Source: Paenibacillus sp. UNC499MF
Lineage (GTDB): Bacteria; Bacillota; Bacilli; Paenibacillales; NBRC-103111
Length of the DNA: 64,000 bases
Assembly (NCBI RefSeq): GCF_900107975.1
Contig: NZ_FNVF01000001.1
Location: 997,237-1,061,236 of the forward strand
Direction of reading: 5' to 3'
The position numbers were made by a program, and so were the translations under genes. Positions 7,071 to 16,763 of the stretch are shown here, one piece after another. The notes beneath the pieces are model-generated. The model was not told the origin of the DNA and made no database searches. It worked only from the letters and a program-made list of their open reading frames with translations. Every line of letters begins with the position of its first letter. Position 1 is the first letter of the stretch.

Positions 7071-10000
7071 TCAGTGGACGGGAATGAAGAAAGAAACGGC
7101 GGTCCCGAGACCGGGAGAGCTTTCGAGAATCAACCCCGTGCCGTACATGTGCCGCAGCCGGCGGTCGGTGTTCGCCAGCCCGATTCCCCGGCGTTCTTCC
7201 CCGAAGCGGACGCTCCTTAGCTTCTCGAGGACTGCCGGGTCCATCCCCATGCCGTTGTCCGTCACACGGACTTCCGTCCCGTGTTCGCGTTTTTTCACTT
7301 CGATCCGGATAACGCCTCCCGTCTTTTTCTCAAGCACGCCGTGGATGAGCGCATTTTCAACCAAGGGCTGGATGGAGAGAGGCGGTAGTCTGAGTCCGGG
7401 AATATCCTCGATCTCCCATTGAATGTCCAGCCTGTGTCCGTGCCGGACGGTTTCTATGGCGAGATAGGAGCGGACAAGTTCAAGCTCTCTTTGAAGCGGA
7501 ATAAGCTGCTCCGAGTTTTGAAAGTCGAAGCTGTTTTGCAAATAAGCCGAAAATTCCTCCAGAAGCGATCGCATTTTAGCCGGGTCGATCTCGCTGAGGA
7601 TAGAAATGGAGTTAATCGTGTTGAAGAAAAAATGCGGCTTGATTTGAGCCTGAAGCCATGCGGCTTCCATGCGCAGCCGTTCTTCTACCGACAGTTTGAG
7701 GCCGATCAGGGAGCGGACCCGCGCCTTCAGGTCGTAAGCTCCGAGCGGCTTCATGACGTAATCGTTCGCGCCCGCCAGAAAGCCCGCCGTAATATCCTGC
7801 GGGCTGCTGCGTGCCGTAAGCAGGAGGACGGGCAGCTCGGCCAGCGTGTGCCTGCTTCGGATGATCCGGGTCAGCTCGTAACCGGACATAAGGGGCATCA
7901 TGACATCGCTGATGACAAGATCCCAGCCGTTCCCGTCCAGCAGGGACAGAGCTTCTCTGCCGCCTGCTGCCGTTCCGACGCGGTAGCCTTCCGGTGCGAG
8001 CAGATTGCGAAGCACCGTCAGATTGACCGGATCGTCGTCGACCACGAGTATATGCGGCAGCTTCTCCGGCTGCTCCGCCTCTTCATGCCGTGCGGTTTGC
8101 GCGGCATGTCCGTTCGGGCGGGCCGCAGCGTGTTCTTCTTCGGCGGACGTCAAGGGAACGGCGGGCAGAGCCTCGTTATCTGGAGGAGCGTTCATGCCCG
8201 GCTGAATAGGATGAACCGGCTGGTCCCGCTGGGCCGGATTAGCCGGATAGGCGGCTTCGCGGACCGGCTCCGCGAGAGGCAGCGTAAAAGAAAATACACT
8301 GCCTTGGCCGGGCACGGAGGAAGCTGCGAGCACACCGCCGTGCAGTTCCACCAGGCTTTTGCAGATGCCCAGGCCAAGACCCAGCCCTCCGGCGGGTGCG
8401 GTAATTCCGGAATCGGCCTGTTCGTAAGGCTGGAATAATTGGGCCAGCCGCCGCCCGTCTATTCCGATCCCCGTATCCGTAATCCGGATTTCGGCGTGAC
8501 CGTTTCGCACCTGCGCCCCGATGACAATCGTTCCCTCGTTCGTAAATTTAATAGCGTTGTGAACGAGATTAAACAGAATCTGGGTCAGTCTGTTCTCATC
8601 CGCAATGACGGGCGGAAACGTTTCGGGAACAGCCAGTTTCAGCTCCAAGGGCTTGCCGCCGGTCATATAACGAAGCATATCCGCAACACCTGCCGCGACG
8701 GATTGGATTTTCAGCTTCTTCCGCTGCAGGCGGACGCGGTTTTCTTTTAATAACGTGATGTCCAGCAGATCATTGAGCAGCAGGGACATCCGCTGCCCGA
8801 CCGTGAGAAGCAATTCCATGTTTTTTCTGCTGTCCTCCGTAAGCTTGTCCTGTTCCGTGTTGAGTACGGCCTGGGCCATATTCAAAATTCCGTGCAGCGG
8901 ATTCCTCAGTTCGTGAGACGTGTTGGCGAGGAAGTCATCTTTCCGTTTGTCTTCCTTTTGCAATCTTTCGGCAAGCTCCGCCGTCCTGGCGGAGGTACGG
9001 AAATACCGTTTAAACCAGTAGGCGGCGAGCGCAAACAAAGCGGCAAGCAGGTCAAGCGGATAAAAGTCGGGATCCGGACCGGTTACCGGTTCTATGGCGC
9101 CCCAGAACACGTTGGAGACGACCGCCGTAATTCCGAGCAGCAGAAAAATGCCGTCTTCTTTTTCCCTTTTTACCGTCCTCAGCATCAAAACAAGAACGAC
9201 GAGATCCGTCAACAAGCCGGATAGCGTTAAAAAGACGGAGGAACGGGAGACCATATAAGCGGGCGCGAACAGAATGAACAGGGTGTACAAGACATAAACC
9301 GATTGTAGGATTTTGAATATCCGTTGGCCGGTCTGTTTGAGCAGCCATACTTTCGCAAGCTGAATCAGGCAGAGGGCGATTGCCGTATAGGCAATCAGTG
9401 TCGTCCTTGCCGTAGTTTCGTAACTCATATCCAACCAGTCGGCCAGAGGCTTGGCGTCGTCCGAAAGCACGGCGACCGCCGCAAAGAGGCCGAGCGAAGC
9501 GAATGTGAGGACCGATCTGCGCTGCGCGCCGATCAGATAAAGCAGCACCGCATAAGCCGAGTGAATCAGCAGCACGAGGGCGATGGCAAGCTGGGAGCCG
9601 ACACCGATCCATACGGTGCGCGTCAGGGCGGCTTTTTCCCCGAAACGGACCGAACCCGTAATGCCGCCGGCTTTCATATAGGAGGGACTGGCCGCATGAA
9701 TGACCAGATCCGCTTGACCGCTGTACGTTGTAAACGTGACGGAGGCCGGGCGGTAGCCGGGTCTGAAATCATCGCCGGTCTCCGCCGGCCGGCCGGTTTG
9801 ATGGAGCGGCTGACCGTTTACGAACACCGCGGAAGCCGAACGGATATCGGGAAAGCGGATGCTGAATGTCAGCTTCGTGTCCCGGGGAAGAGACATACGC
9901 AGCCGGTAACTGCCGAAGCGGTAGCTGTCTTTACTTTCCTTCGCAAAGGCCTGCTCCCAGGAGCCGGGAACAGACAAATACTGCATCCTTGAGCCTGCCG

Positions 10001-10253
10001 GCGCGCTGCCCGTGGAAGGAGGAATAAGCTGATCGGGGTAAAATTCCCATTCTCCGTCCAACGTCACAAGCGGATTTTCCGCAAAATCCCACTTTTGTAA
10101 ATCCAGTATTCCTTTAACGGCCGGAGGATGGGCGGGAATGGAAGTCATTTGAGACCACACCAGACGCAGCCCGCCGAGCGAGAGGAAAAAAAGAAGCACC
10201 CATATAAACACTCTTAATTTTTTGTACGTTTTCATCTTGTTGCATTTCGACAA
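7071..10253 (-). CDS. Hybrid sensor kinase with 7TMR-DISM sensor and two kinase cores
   Basis: 1060-residue membrane sensor. In order: N-terminal membrane anchor (13-34), an extracellular carbohydrate-binding-like DISM ectodomain (about 45-195), seven membrane helices (about 205-420), a HisKA domain with His447 in 'NTSHELRNPLHG' and its ATPase domain, a proline-rich linker (about 665-730), a receiver domain with phospho-acceptor Asp783 in 'LVISDVMMP', and finally a LytS/YesM-type kinase core with His874 in 'QIKPHFFFNTINSIS' and a second ATPase domain. Two complete histidine-kinase modules around one receiver in a single chain is unusual. TTG at 10253 is 13 nt from AAAGGA; an ATG at 10235 lacks a ribosome site. 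It diverges from the response-regulator gene at 10476, its likely partner. Confidence 0.85.
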   Translation of the reverse strand: MSKCNKMKTYKKLRVFIWVLLFFLSLGGLRLVWSQMTSIPAHPPAVKGILDLQKWDFAENPLVTLDGEWEFYPDQLIPPSTGSAPAGSRMQYLSVPGSWEQAFAKESKDSYRFGSYRLRMSLPRDTKLTFSIRFPDIRSASAVFVNGQPLHQTGRPAETGDDFRPGYRPASVTFTTYSGQADLVIHAASPSYMKAGGITGSVRFGEKAALTRTVWIGVGSQLAIALVLLIHSAYAVLLYLIGAQRRSVLTFASLGLFAAVAVLSDDAKPLADWLDMSYETTARTTLIAYTAIALCLIQLAKVWLLKQTGQRIFKILQSVYVLYTLFILFAPAYMVSRSSVFLTLSGLLTDLVVLVLMLRTVKREKEDGIFLLLGITAVVSNVFWGAIEPVTGPDPDFYPLDLLAALFALAAYWFKRYFRTSARTAELAERLQKEDKRKDDFLANTSHELRNPLHGILNMAQAVLNTEQDKLTEDSRKNMELLLTVGQRMSLLLNDLLDITLLKENRVRLQRKKLKIQSVAAGVADMLRYMTGGKPLELKLAVPETFPPVIADENRLTQILFNLVHNAIKFTNEGTIVIGAQVRNGHAEIRITDTGIGIDGRRLAQLFQPYEQADSGITAPAGGLGLGLGICKSLVELHGGVLAASSVPGQGSVFSFTLPLAEPVREAAYPANPAQRDQPVHPIQPGMNAPPDNEALPAVPLTSAEEEHAAARPNGHAAQTARHEEAEQPEKLPHILVVDDDPVNLTVLRNLLAPEGYRVGTAAGGREALSLLDGNGWDLVISDVMMPLMSGYELTRIIRSRHTLAELPVLLLTARSSPQDITAGFLAGANDYVMKPLGAYDLKARVRSLIGLKLSVEERLRMEAAWLQAQIKPHFFFNTINSISILSEIDPAKMRSLLEEFSAYLQNSFDFQNSEQLIPLQRELELVRSYLAIETVRHGHRLDIQWEIEDIPGLRLPPLSIQPLVENALIHGVLEKKTGGVIRIEVKKREHGTEVRVTDNGMGMDPAVLEKLRSVRFGEERRGIGLANTDRRLRHMYGTGLILESSPGLGTAVSFFIPVH

Positions 10254-10299
10254 AATGGGGTGAAATCCTTTCTCGTTTCAAAACGTTTTTCCGTGCGGT

Positions 10300-10305
10300 A
10301 TAATT
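10300..10305 (+). promoter_or_regulatory. Candidate -10 box for the divergent response regulator
   Basis: A TATAAT hexamer lies 170 bp upstream of the response-regulator start. No convincing -35 box was seen at the right distance, so this is tentative. The 222-bp divergent region holds no gene. Confidence 0.35.
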
Positions 10306-10475
10306 CTTTAGTCCTATTAAAAATGGGTAGTAAGTCTCCTGAAATTTCTGTTAAGGTAGAGATGGGGGTACGAAGCCCTCTTTTATTGGGATCCTAAGTC
10401 TAACTGTCAGGACATCATTTTGATACATACATCAAGGGAATGGAAAGAACAGAGTTTGATTCGGAGGGACTGAGG

Positions 10476-11624
10476 ATGTTAAAAGCAATTATTCTGGAAG
10501 ACGAGCCTCTTGCCGCTTTACAGATGCAGCGCATGCTGGAAGCGATTCCGGGGATTGAGGTAGCGGGCTCTTTTTCGGATGCGGAGGAAGCGATAGCGAG
10601 GGCCGAGGGGCTGCAGCCGGATGTAGCATTCCTCGATATCCAGCTGCCCGGAAAATCGGGGATGCAGGCGGCCGAGCTTTTGCAGGAAATCTGTCCGGAA
10701 CTGGACATCGTATTTGTGACGGCCTACGATAAGTACGCCGTTCAGGCGTTTGAGTTGAACGCTGTCGATTATGTGATGAAACCGCTGCGCAAGGAACGCC
10801 TTGAGAAAACCGTCCATCGCCTTACGGAAAACGCACGTCTCTTCAGCAGGGGGCGTACCGAAGACTCGTCTAGTCCCGTGCGTATTCGTCTTCTGCAGAC
10901 GCTGCAGTTCGAACGGCGGAACGGGACGGCCGAGACGCTGAAATGGCGCACGGCCAAAGCGCAGGAGCTTTTCGCCTACCTGCTTTATTACCGGGGACAG
11001 GTTATCCGTAAAAGCGACCTGATCGAGATGTTCTGGCCGGATCTGGAAGCCAAGAAAGCGGCCGCGCATCTCTATACCACCGTCTATCATATCCGGCAGG
11101 CTTTAAAACAAACGGGAACGGACATCGGGATCCGCAGTGTCACCATTAAAGAGGGTTATGTTTTGGAAGCCGGTGGCATCCCGCTCGACTCGGAAGAATG
11201 GGAACGGGAGCTGAGCGGGCTGGAAGCCGTTAGTACCGGCAATGCAGGGGAGCACCGAAAGGTGCTGGACCGGTATTCCGGAGACTTTCTGGCGGACTGC
11301 GATTATCTGTGGGCGGAGAATGAACGGCAGCGGCTGCGCATTTTGTGGATCAGCCATGCCCAGAAGCTGGGGGAGTATTATACAGAGCATGGGCAGCTGA
11401 ACGAAGCGGTCACGATCTACAACCGGCTGCAGGAGAAATACCCGCATTTCGAAGGAAGCTGTTTTCCGCTCATGAAACTGTATGCGACCCTCAGGGACCG
11501 CAAAGCTGTGGAAGAGCAGTACGGCCGGTTGACCGCCCTGCTTAAAGAGATGGACGTGCGTCCCGACACATCCGTTCTGACGTGGATGGAAGAGTGGCGG
11601 GAGCGTGATAAAACCTTGCTTTGA
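10476..11624 (+). CDS. Response regulator with OmpR-type DNA-binding and BTAD (SARP-like) domains
   Basis: 382 residues. The N-terminal receiver domain has Asp54 in 'DVAFLDIQLPG' and the conserved Lys in 'YVMKPLRKE'. A winged-helix OmpR/PhoB-type domain follows (about 150-235, 'AKAQELFAYLLYYRGQ' and 'AAAHLYTTVYHIRQAL'). A C-terminal bacterial transcriptional activator domain of TPR-like helices follows (about 245-375, 'FLADCDYLWAENERQRL'). The architecture is typical of regulators paired with 7TMR-DISM kinases in Paenibacillus. ATG at 10476 is 7 nt after GGAGGG. It diverges from the hybrid kinase at 7071-10253, whose C-terminal kinase core probably phosphorylates it; that pairing is inference from position. 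Confidence 0.85.
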   Translation: MLKAIILEDEPLAALQMQRMLEAIPGIEVAGSFSDAEEAIARAEGLQPDVAFLDIQLPGKSGMQAAELLQEICPELDIVFVTAYDKYAVQAFELNAVDYVMKPLRKERLEKTVHRLTENARLFSRGRTEDSSSPVRIRLLQTLQFERRNGTAETLKWRTAKAQELFAYLLYYRGQVIRKSDLIEMFWPDLEAKKAAAHLYTTVYHIRQALKQTGTDIGIRSVTIKEGYVLEAGGIPLDSEEWERELSGLEAVSTGNAGEHRKVLDRYSGDFLADCDYLWAENERQRLRILWISHAQKLGEYYTEHGQLNEAVTIYNRLQEKYPHFEGSCFPLMKLYATLRDRKAVEEQYGRLTALLKEMDVRPDTSVLTWMEEWRERDKTLL

Positions 11625-11663
11625 ACCTAATCGCGCTCTTAATTTCGAGGGCCCGCTTATAAG

Positions 11664-11695
11664 GAAACCGGACTGTGCGCACAGTCCGGTTTTTG
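11664..11695 (+). terminator. Intrinsic terminator after the response regulator
   Basis: AACCGGACTGTG pairs with CACAGTCCGGTT and is followed by TTTTTG. Confidence 0.9.
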
Positions 11696-12016
11696 CATGT
11701 CCGGCTTGTTCAGATTTTGTCGAGATGGACGCGTTACAATACAAAGTGTGCCTTTTTGCGGCATAAACCGATCGGGAGAAAGGAGAGAATTTTGGGAGAT
11801 CAGACCTGATGATGCCGGACGGCAAAAAAATCACCGTTGAAGTCTCTGTCCGATTTGTATTCACTTGTCCGAAGAGATGAGGAGCCGGACGTCTTCAGCG
11901 TCTTAGGAGTCCTCTTCCTGCACGGTGCAGGTGATCGAACCTCTTGCAAGTTAACTACAAAGATAGAGTGATATTGACTTCAGCAAAAAAAGGGAGAATG
12001 GAGGCTTGAAACGTTC
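11696..12016 (+). other. Long leader region of the LPQTG adhesin gene
   Basis: 320 bp without a recognised gene. A possible 23-codon upstream ORF at 11809-11880 starts ATGATG after GGGAGATCAGACCTG and ends TGA. No similarity to a known leader peptide or riboswitch was recognised. The length suggests a structured 5' untranslated region. Confidence 0.3.
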
Positions 12017-15000
12017 ATGCTGAAGCAAAAAATTAGCGCTGCGCTAGTCGCGCTGCTGGTCTTCGTCCAGGTTTTTAGCGGATTCGGACAGTGGAGTACG
12101 GCGAATGCGGCGGGCATTACCGGTTCTATTTTGGACAGCGTAACCTTGGCCGTGTACGATAAAGCCGGTAACGTTGTGACTGACAATGTATACGAACAGG
12201 GCTCCAAAGTGCAGGTGGACTATAATTGGTCTCTGCCTAACGGCCACGGTTACAAGGACGGGGACACGTTCAGTTTTACCCTGCCTGCGGAATTTCTTCT
12301 TTTCAATAACATAAGCGGACCTCTTCTCATCGAGTCTGACGATGTTGGGTCGTTTACGGTCAACAAGGATACCCGTCAAGTACTCATGACCTTCAATTCC
12401 TACATAGAGACACATGATGACGTACGCGGGATTTTAACGATCAAAACCCAGTTTGACAAACAGACGATGACCGGCTCGACTCTTCAGAAAATCAAAATTC
12501 CGATTAAAGGCGGAGAGCAGGTTATTTCCCTCCAGTTTAAACCAAACGTTGCCTCGACAATCGGAAAAAGCGGCGTTCCTCAAGGATACAACGCTAAAAA
12601 TATCGATTGGACAGTAGACGTTAACAAAGAACTAAAATCCGTCGAAAATGCGGTGATGACGGATCCGCTTCCGGCAGGACTTTCCGTTCCGGTTACGGCA
12701 GCGGTTTATGCGCTGGATGTAAATCTGGACGGTACGGTCGTTCAAGGAGCGCTTGTCGATCCCGGCAAGTATATCCTGGATACATCGGGCGGCGCGGTTA
12801 AAGTAAGCTTTACCGACAGTCGGGTTACGACCGCATACCGCATTCAGTTTACGACGCCCCTGACGGACGGTTCTCCGGCATCCTTCAACAATACGGCCAC
12901 GTTTAAGGGCAGCAACCAGAGCGCGGTCAGCGCGAGCGCAACCGTAGCCGTACAGCGCGGAAGCGCGCTGAGCAAGAGCTCCGTGAGCTATGACGCGGCC
13001 ACGCAAACGATCGGCTGGGCCATCAAGTACAATTACAACGAAAGAAACATCTCCCAGACGAATGCCGTACTGACCGATCTGTTTGACGATGTTCATGAAC
13101 TGACGGCAAACTCGGTCCACGTGTACCCGGTTACGCTGGATAGCACGGGCAACGAAACGGTCGGAGGCGAAATCCCGGCTGGCGATTATACGGTGACATC
13201 CGCATCCGCTACCGGAAAGAACGGATTTAAGCTCCAGTTTAACCAGCCGGTCACAGGCGCCTATAAAATTACTTACCAGACCAAGACCGCCGACCGCGTG
13301 CTTGCAGACGGCACCGTTAACAACAAAGTGACTTCGGGAAGCGGCGACAGCGCGACGGGAAGCCGTTCCGTCAAGCAGCTTGTTCTGGTCAAAACCATGG
13401 ATGCCGCTAACTATCAGGACAAAACGGCCTCATGGACATTGACGGTTAACGGCGACAAGCAGCCCATGACCGATGTCGTCGTTACGGATGCGTTCCCGAA
13501 TAAGGGAATGAAGATCATACCGGGCACGTTTAAAGTCAAGCAGGGAAGCACGGTTTTGAACAGCCCTGCCGACTATACGCTGGACGGTACGGTAACGGAA
13601 GATTCCGGATTCAAGCTGACGTTCGGGGGCCCTCTGTCGGAGACCGTCACGATCAGCTATAAAACGGAATACAATTTCGATTGGATAACGCCTCCGGGCA
13701 GCACGAAGAACTTTGTGAACAATGCGGACATCATCTGGAAAGACAGCACATCCACAGCGCAGACAAAGTCCGTATCGGCTACTTTCACCCCGCGCAACGA
13801 GGCTAAAAACAACGGATTCAAAAACGGTGCGTACAATGCCTCAACGAAACAGCTAAGCTGGACGATCGGCGCGAATTACAACAGCAAGCCTCTTAACAGC
13901 GCGAGCGTCGAAGACCTTCTTGAATCGAAACAGACCCTGGTTCCGGGCTCGCTTGCTCTGTATACGATGAATATTGCGGCGAACGGTAATCCTTCCCTGG
14001 GTACGATTATCGACAGCTCCGAATACAGCTATTCGGTTGACAGTGCGAACAAGCTTATAGTAACACTCCTAAATCCTTCCTCGACGCCGTTCTATATCAC
14101 ATATAAAACGAGTCTGGACGGGGAGCTTATCGACAGCACGGTCAGCAACACCGCGGAATTGTTCGACGCCGCGTCTCCCGTAACGGAGAAACTTACCGCT
14201 CAGGTAACGATTCCGAAAGGCGGAGAATACGTCAACAAGACCGGTTCCCAAAGCGGAGACAAGATCAACTGGACCATCAACATCAACAGGGGACAATCGA
14301 CGGTAGCGGACGCGAAAATCGTAGATACGCCTACGGAGAATCAATTGCTTCTGCCCGAATCTTTCCGGTTGTACACGACGAACGTAGCCGCTAACGGAGA
14401 CGTCGTAAAAAGCACGGAAGCTGTCAAAGGAGCCGATTACAATCTTGTGATACGGACGGACGATGACGGCAAGCAGACGTTCGAGCTTAACTTCCTCAAT
14501 GAAATTACCGCGCCTTACGTCTTGGAATATCAATCTTTGATCGTAGCCAACGACCAGGATACGGTTTCCAATAAAGTAAGCTTTAGCGGAAACAACGTAA
14601 GCGTAGTATCTAAGGAAACTACTAACAGCATCGTCGTAGGAGTATCCAGCGGTTCCGGTACGGGAAGCGGCATTAGAGGATCGCTTACCGTCCAAAAATC
14701 GGATGCGGCCGACAGTTCGCATAAGCTCCAGGGCGCCGTGTTCGAACTGTACCGCAAATCCGGATCCTCGCGTTCTCTGATTGACAGCGGAACAACGGAT
14801 TCGACTGGTACATTGGTCTTTAAAAAGCTGCTGGCAGGAGATTATATCATCAAAGAAAAAACGGCGCCGTCCGGTTATGTGCTTGACACTACCGACCGTC
14901 CCGTTACGATTAATTCCACTGCCGGCTTCACGCTGAACGTGACAAACGCGAAGGTGTCCGTGCCTACACCGACACCGACACCGCCGGTGACACCAACACC

Positions 15001-15883
15001 GACACCGCCGGTGACACCGACGCCGACACCGCCGGTGACACCAACACCGACACCGCCGGTGACACCGACGCCGACACCGCCGGTAACACCAACACCGACA
15101 CCGCCGGTGACACCGACGCCGACACCGCCGGTAACACCAACACCGACACCGCCGGTGACACCAACACCGACACCACCGGTGACGCCAACACCGACGCCGC
15201 CGGTGACGCCAACACCGACACCACCGGTGACACCAACACCGACACCGGCGCCATCGTCGTCACCGTCCGACGATAATACGTCGGAGACGCCAACGCCGAC
15301 ACCATCGGCGACTCCGTCACCGTCAGTGACGCCGACACCATCAGTGACGCCTGGACCGACACCATCGGTGACACCAACACCGACACCGTCGGTGACGCCT
15401 GGACCGACACCGTCGGAGACGCCAGCGCCGACACCGTCGGAGACACCGGCACCGACACCGTCAGTGACGCCAACGCCAACGTCCTCTCCGGTAACAGGTA
15501 AAGTCACAACGGACAAAGATACGCCTATCGGAGGAAAAGTCGTTGTGCCGGAAGGGCAGAAGCCGTTTATCGGCAAACAGCCCGAACACGGCAAAGTGAC
15601 GATTGACGAAAACGGCCGCTGGACATATACGCCTGATCCGGGCTATACGGGTAAGGACCGCTTTGCCGTTGCAGGCAGGGACAGCGAAGGCAATGAATCG
15701 CTACTCGCGCTTCTGGATGTTAATGTACAGACAAAGCCGGTCTCCGGTCAGCAAAACCCAGACGCTCCGGCAGCCCTTTTGCCTCAAACGGGTGAATACG
15801 GGCGCTGGTATATCCAAGCGGCCGGTCTCGCTTTAATAGCGCTCGGATTGCTTTGGAGAAGAAAATTAACCGTAAAAAAATAA
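12017..15883 (+). CDS. LPXTG cell-wall-anchored adhesin (collagen-binding/SpaA-type repeats)
   Basis: 1288-residue secreted surface protein. A signal peptide (1-31, ending near 'STANAAG') is followed by about five to six repeated beta-sandwich domains resembling the Cna/collagen-adhesin fold, each with '[10 protein letters not shown]' or 'SWTIGANYN'-like strands and a 'TDPLPAGL'-like turn. A SpaA/Cna-B prealbumin-like domain follows (about 885-977, '[13 protein letters not shown]', '[13 protein letters not shown]'). Next come a Pro-Thr stalk (about 982-1157), a cadherin/Ig-like module ('[19 protein letters not shown]'), and a sorting signal with LPQTG at 1255, a membrane helix and an RRK tail. 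Sortase would cleave after Thr and link it to peptidoglycan. ATG at 12017 follows GGAGG by 12 nt. The sortase gene is directly downstream. Confidence 0.9.
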   Translation: MLKQKISAALVALLVFVQVFSGFGQWSTANAAGITGSILDSVTLAVYDKAGNVVTDNVYEQGSKVQVDYNWSLPNGHGYKDGDTFSFTLPAEFLLFNNISGPLLIESDDVGSFTVNKDTRQVLMTFNSYIETHDDVRGILTIKTQFDKQTMTGSTLQKIKIPIKGGEQVISLQFKPNVASTIGKSGVPQGYNAKNIDWTVDVNKELKSVENAVMTDPLPAGLSVPVTAAVYALDVNLDGTVVQGALVDPGKYILDTSGGAVKVSFTDSRVTTAYRIQFTTPLTDGSPASFNNTATFKGSNQSAVSASATVAVQRGSALSKSSVSYDAATQTIGWAIKYNYNERNISQTNAVLTDLFDDVHELTANSVHVYPVTLDSTGNETVGGEIPAGDYTVTSASATGKNGFKLQFNQPVTGAYKITYQTKTADRVLADGTVNNKVTSGSGDSATGSRSVKQLVLVKTMDAANYQDKTASWTLTVNGDKQPMTDVVVTDAFPNKGMKIIPGTFKVKQGSTVLNSPADYTLDGTVTEDSGFKLTFGGPLSETVTISYKTEYNFDWITPPGSTKNFVNNADIIWKDSTSTAQTKSVSATFTPRNEAKNNGFKNGAYNASTKQLSWTIGANYNSKPLNSASVEDLLESKQTLVPGSLALYTMNIAANGNPSLGTIIDSSEYSYSVDSANKLIVTLLNPSSTPFYITYKTSLDGELIDSTVSNTAELFDAASPVTEKLTAQVTIPKGGEYVNKTGSQSGDKINWTININRGQSTVADAKIVDTPTENQLLLPESFRLYTTNVAANGDVVKSTEAVKGADYNLVIRTDDDGKQTFELNFLNEITAPYVLEYQSLIVANDQDTVSNKVSFSGNNVSVVSKETTNSIVVGVSSGSGTGSGIRGSLTVQKSDAADSSHKLQGAVFELYRKSGSSRSLIDSGTTDSTGTLVFKKLLAGDYIIKEKTAPSGYVLDTTDRPVTINSTAGFTLNVTNAKVSVPTPTPTPPVTPTPTPPVTPTPTPPVTPTPTPPVTPTPTPPVTPTPTPPVTPTPTPPVTPTPTPPVTPTPTPPVTPTPTPPVTPTPTPPVTPTPTPAPSSSPSDDNTSETPTPTPSATPSPSVTPTPSVTPGPTPSVTPTPTPSVTPGPTPSETPAPTPSETPAPTPSVTPTPTSSPVTGKVTTDKDTPIGGKVVVPEGQKPFIGKQPEHGKVTIDENGRWTYTPDPGYTGKDRFAVAGRDSEGNESLLALLDVNVQTKPVSGQQNPDAPAALLPQTGEYGRWYIQAAGLALIALGLLWRRKLTVKK
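14976..15246 (+). repeat. 24-bp minisatellite encoding the PVTPTPTP stalk
   Basis: About eleven tandem 24-bp units, GCCGGTGACACCAACACCGA plus CACC with a few synonymous changes, encode an eight-residue Pro/Thr unit. The stalk continues to about 15486 as less regular Thr/Pro/Ser/Val-rich sequence. Such arrays change copy number by slippage and would alter stalk length. Confidence 0.9.
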
Positions 15884-15906
15884 AAGTCTTTATTGAATGA
15901 CAGACG

Positions 15907-15959
15907 CCCTTTAAGTAGACTTTGTTTAGAGACTAAACGGGTTTACTTAAAGGGTTTTT
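15907..15959 (+). terminator. Intrinsic terminator between adhesin and sortase genes
   Basis: CCCTTTAAGTA pairs with TACTTAAAGGG across a 24-nt loop, followed by TTTTT. It would reduce read-through from the adhesin gene into the sortase gene. Confidence 0.8.
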
Positions 15960-16008
15960 CTACGCAAAGAAAGAACGGGAACAGTATAAATCAAGGCGGG
16001 GTGTTCAG

Positions 16009-16647
16009 ATGAAAAAAACGATATTCCCCCTGCTGTGCGTGATCCTGGGCATCGCTGTTTTTCTGTATCCGGCTTTACGGGACCGTTACGACGATATTCA
16101 GCAGAGCAAGCTGCTGGAGCAGTGGCAGGCCAATTTGCACAATATCGATCAATCGGAACCGGAGAACGAAACAGACGCTTCTTCTGCCGGACAAGCCCCA
16201 AGCACAACAGAAGATTCCATTACGCTTGCGACAGGGGGGAAAAACATCGAGGGAATTCTGGTGATCGATAAAATCCGGCTGAAGCTCCCCATTCTGACGG
16301 ACGCCACCAAAGAAAACTTGAAGATTTCTCTTGCGAGCATCGCCAAGACGGGGAAGCCGGGGCAAATCGGAAACTATGCCGTTGCGGGTCACCGGAATTT
16401 CGCCTACGGTAAAAATTTTAACCGGCTGGATGAAATGACCCAAGGCGATACGATCGAAGTGGACACGTCCTCGGGCAGGTTCATTTACCGAGTCCAAGAG
16501 AAGCGGTACGTACTCCCCGAGCAGGTGGAGGTACTTCAAGGCAACGGCAAGGATAGTGAAATTACACTTATCACTTGCCACCCGATGAAAAATCCGACCC
16601 ACCGGATTATCGTCAAAGGGACGCTGATCGAGTCCCGGGCCGTGTAG
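16009..16647 (+). CDS. Class D sortase
   Basis: 212-residue membrane-anchored transpeptidase that cleaves LPXTG-type signals and attaches proteins to the cell wall. It has an N-terminal signal anchor (about 5-22), then the sortase barrel with catalytic His128 in 'VAGHRNFAYG', Cys190 in 'ITLITCHPM' (the TLxTC motif) and Arg199 in 'NPTHRIIVKG'. Length and the absence of a C-terminal anchor match class D. It lies 125 bp after the LPQTG adhesin, its probable dedicated substrate. ATG at 16009 follows AAGGCGGGG. Confidence 0.92.
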   Translation: MKKTIFPLLCVILGIAVFLYPALRDRYDDIQQSKLLEQWQANLHNIDQSEPENETDASSAGQAPSTTEDSITLATGGKNIEGILVIDKIRLKLPILTDATKENLKISLASIAKTGKPGQIGNYAVAGHRNFAYGKNFNRLDEMTQGDTIEVDTSSGRFIYRVQEKRYVLPEQVEVLQGNGKDSEITLITCHPMKNPTHRIIVKGTLIESRAV

Positions 16648-16660
16648 AAACTTTGCGCAC

Positions 16661-16693
16661 AAGGGATGGGATACTGCGGTATCCCGTCCCAAA
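16661..16693 (+). terminator. Hairpin after the sortase gene
   Basis: GGGATGGGATAC pairs with GTATCCCGTCCC (one G-U). There is no T-run behind it, so it may only protect the transcript end; the hairpin at 16721 is the better terminator. Confidence 0.5.
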
Positions 16694-16720
16694 TAAACGC
16701 TTTACTCAAGCCGGGCACAA

Positions 16721-16763
16721 CAAAAGAAACCCGTCAGCCTTTGCGCCGACGGGTTTCTTTTTA
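16721..16763. terminator. Bidirectional terminator between sortase and permease genes
   Basis: AAAGAAACCCGTC pairs with GACGGGTTTCTTT and has A- and T-rich flanks on both sides. On the minus strand it begins at the stop codon of the siderophore permease. Confidence 0.85.

Noticed and set aside
14875-15594. Gly/Val-rich open frame opposite the adhesin stalk
   Set aside because: Produced by the 24-bp repeat read on the other strand; no start site or plausible fold.
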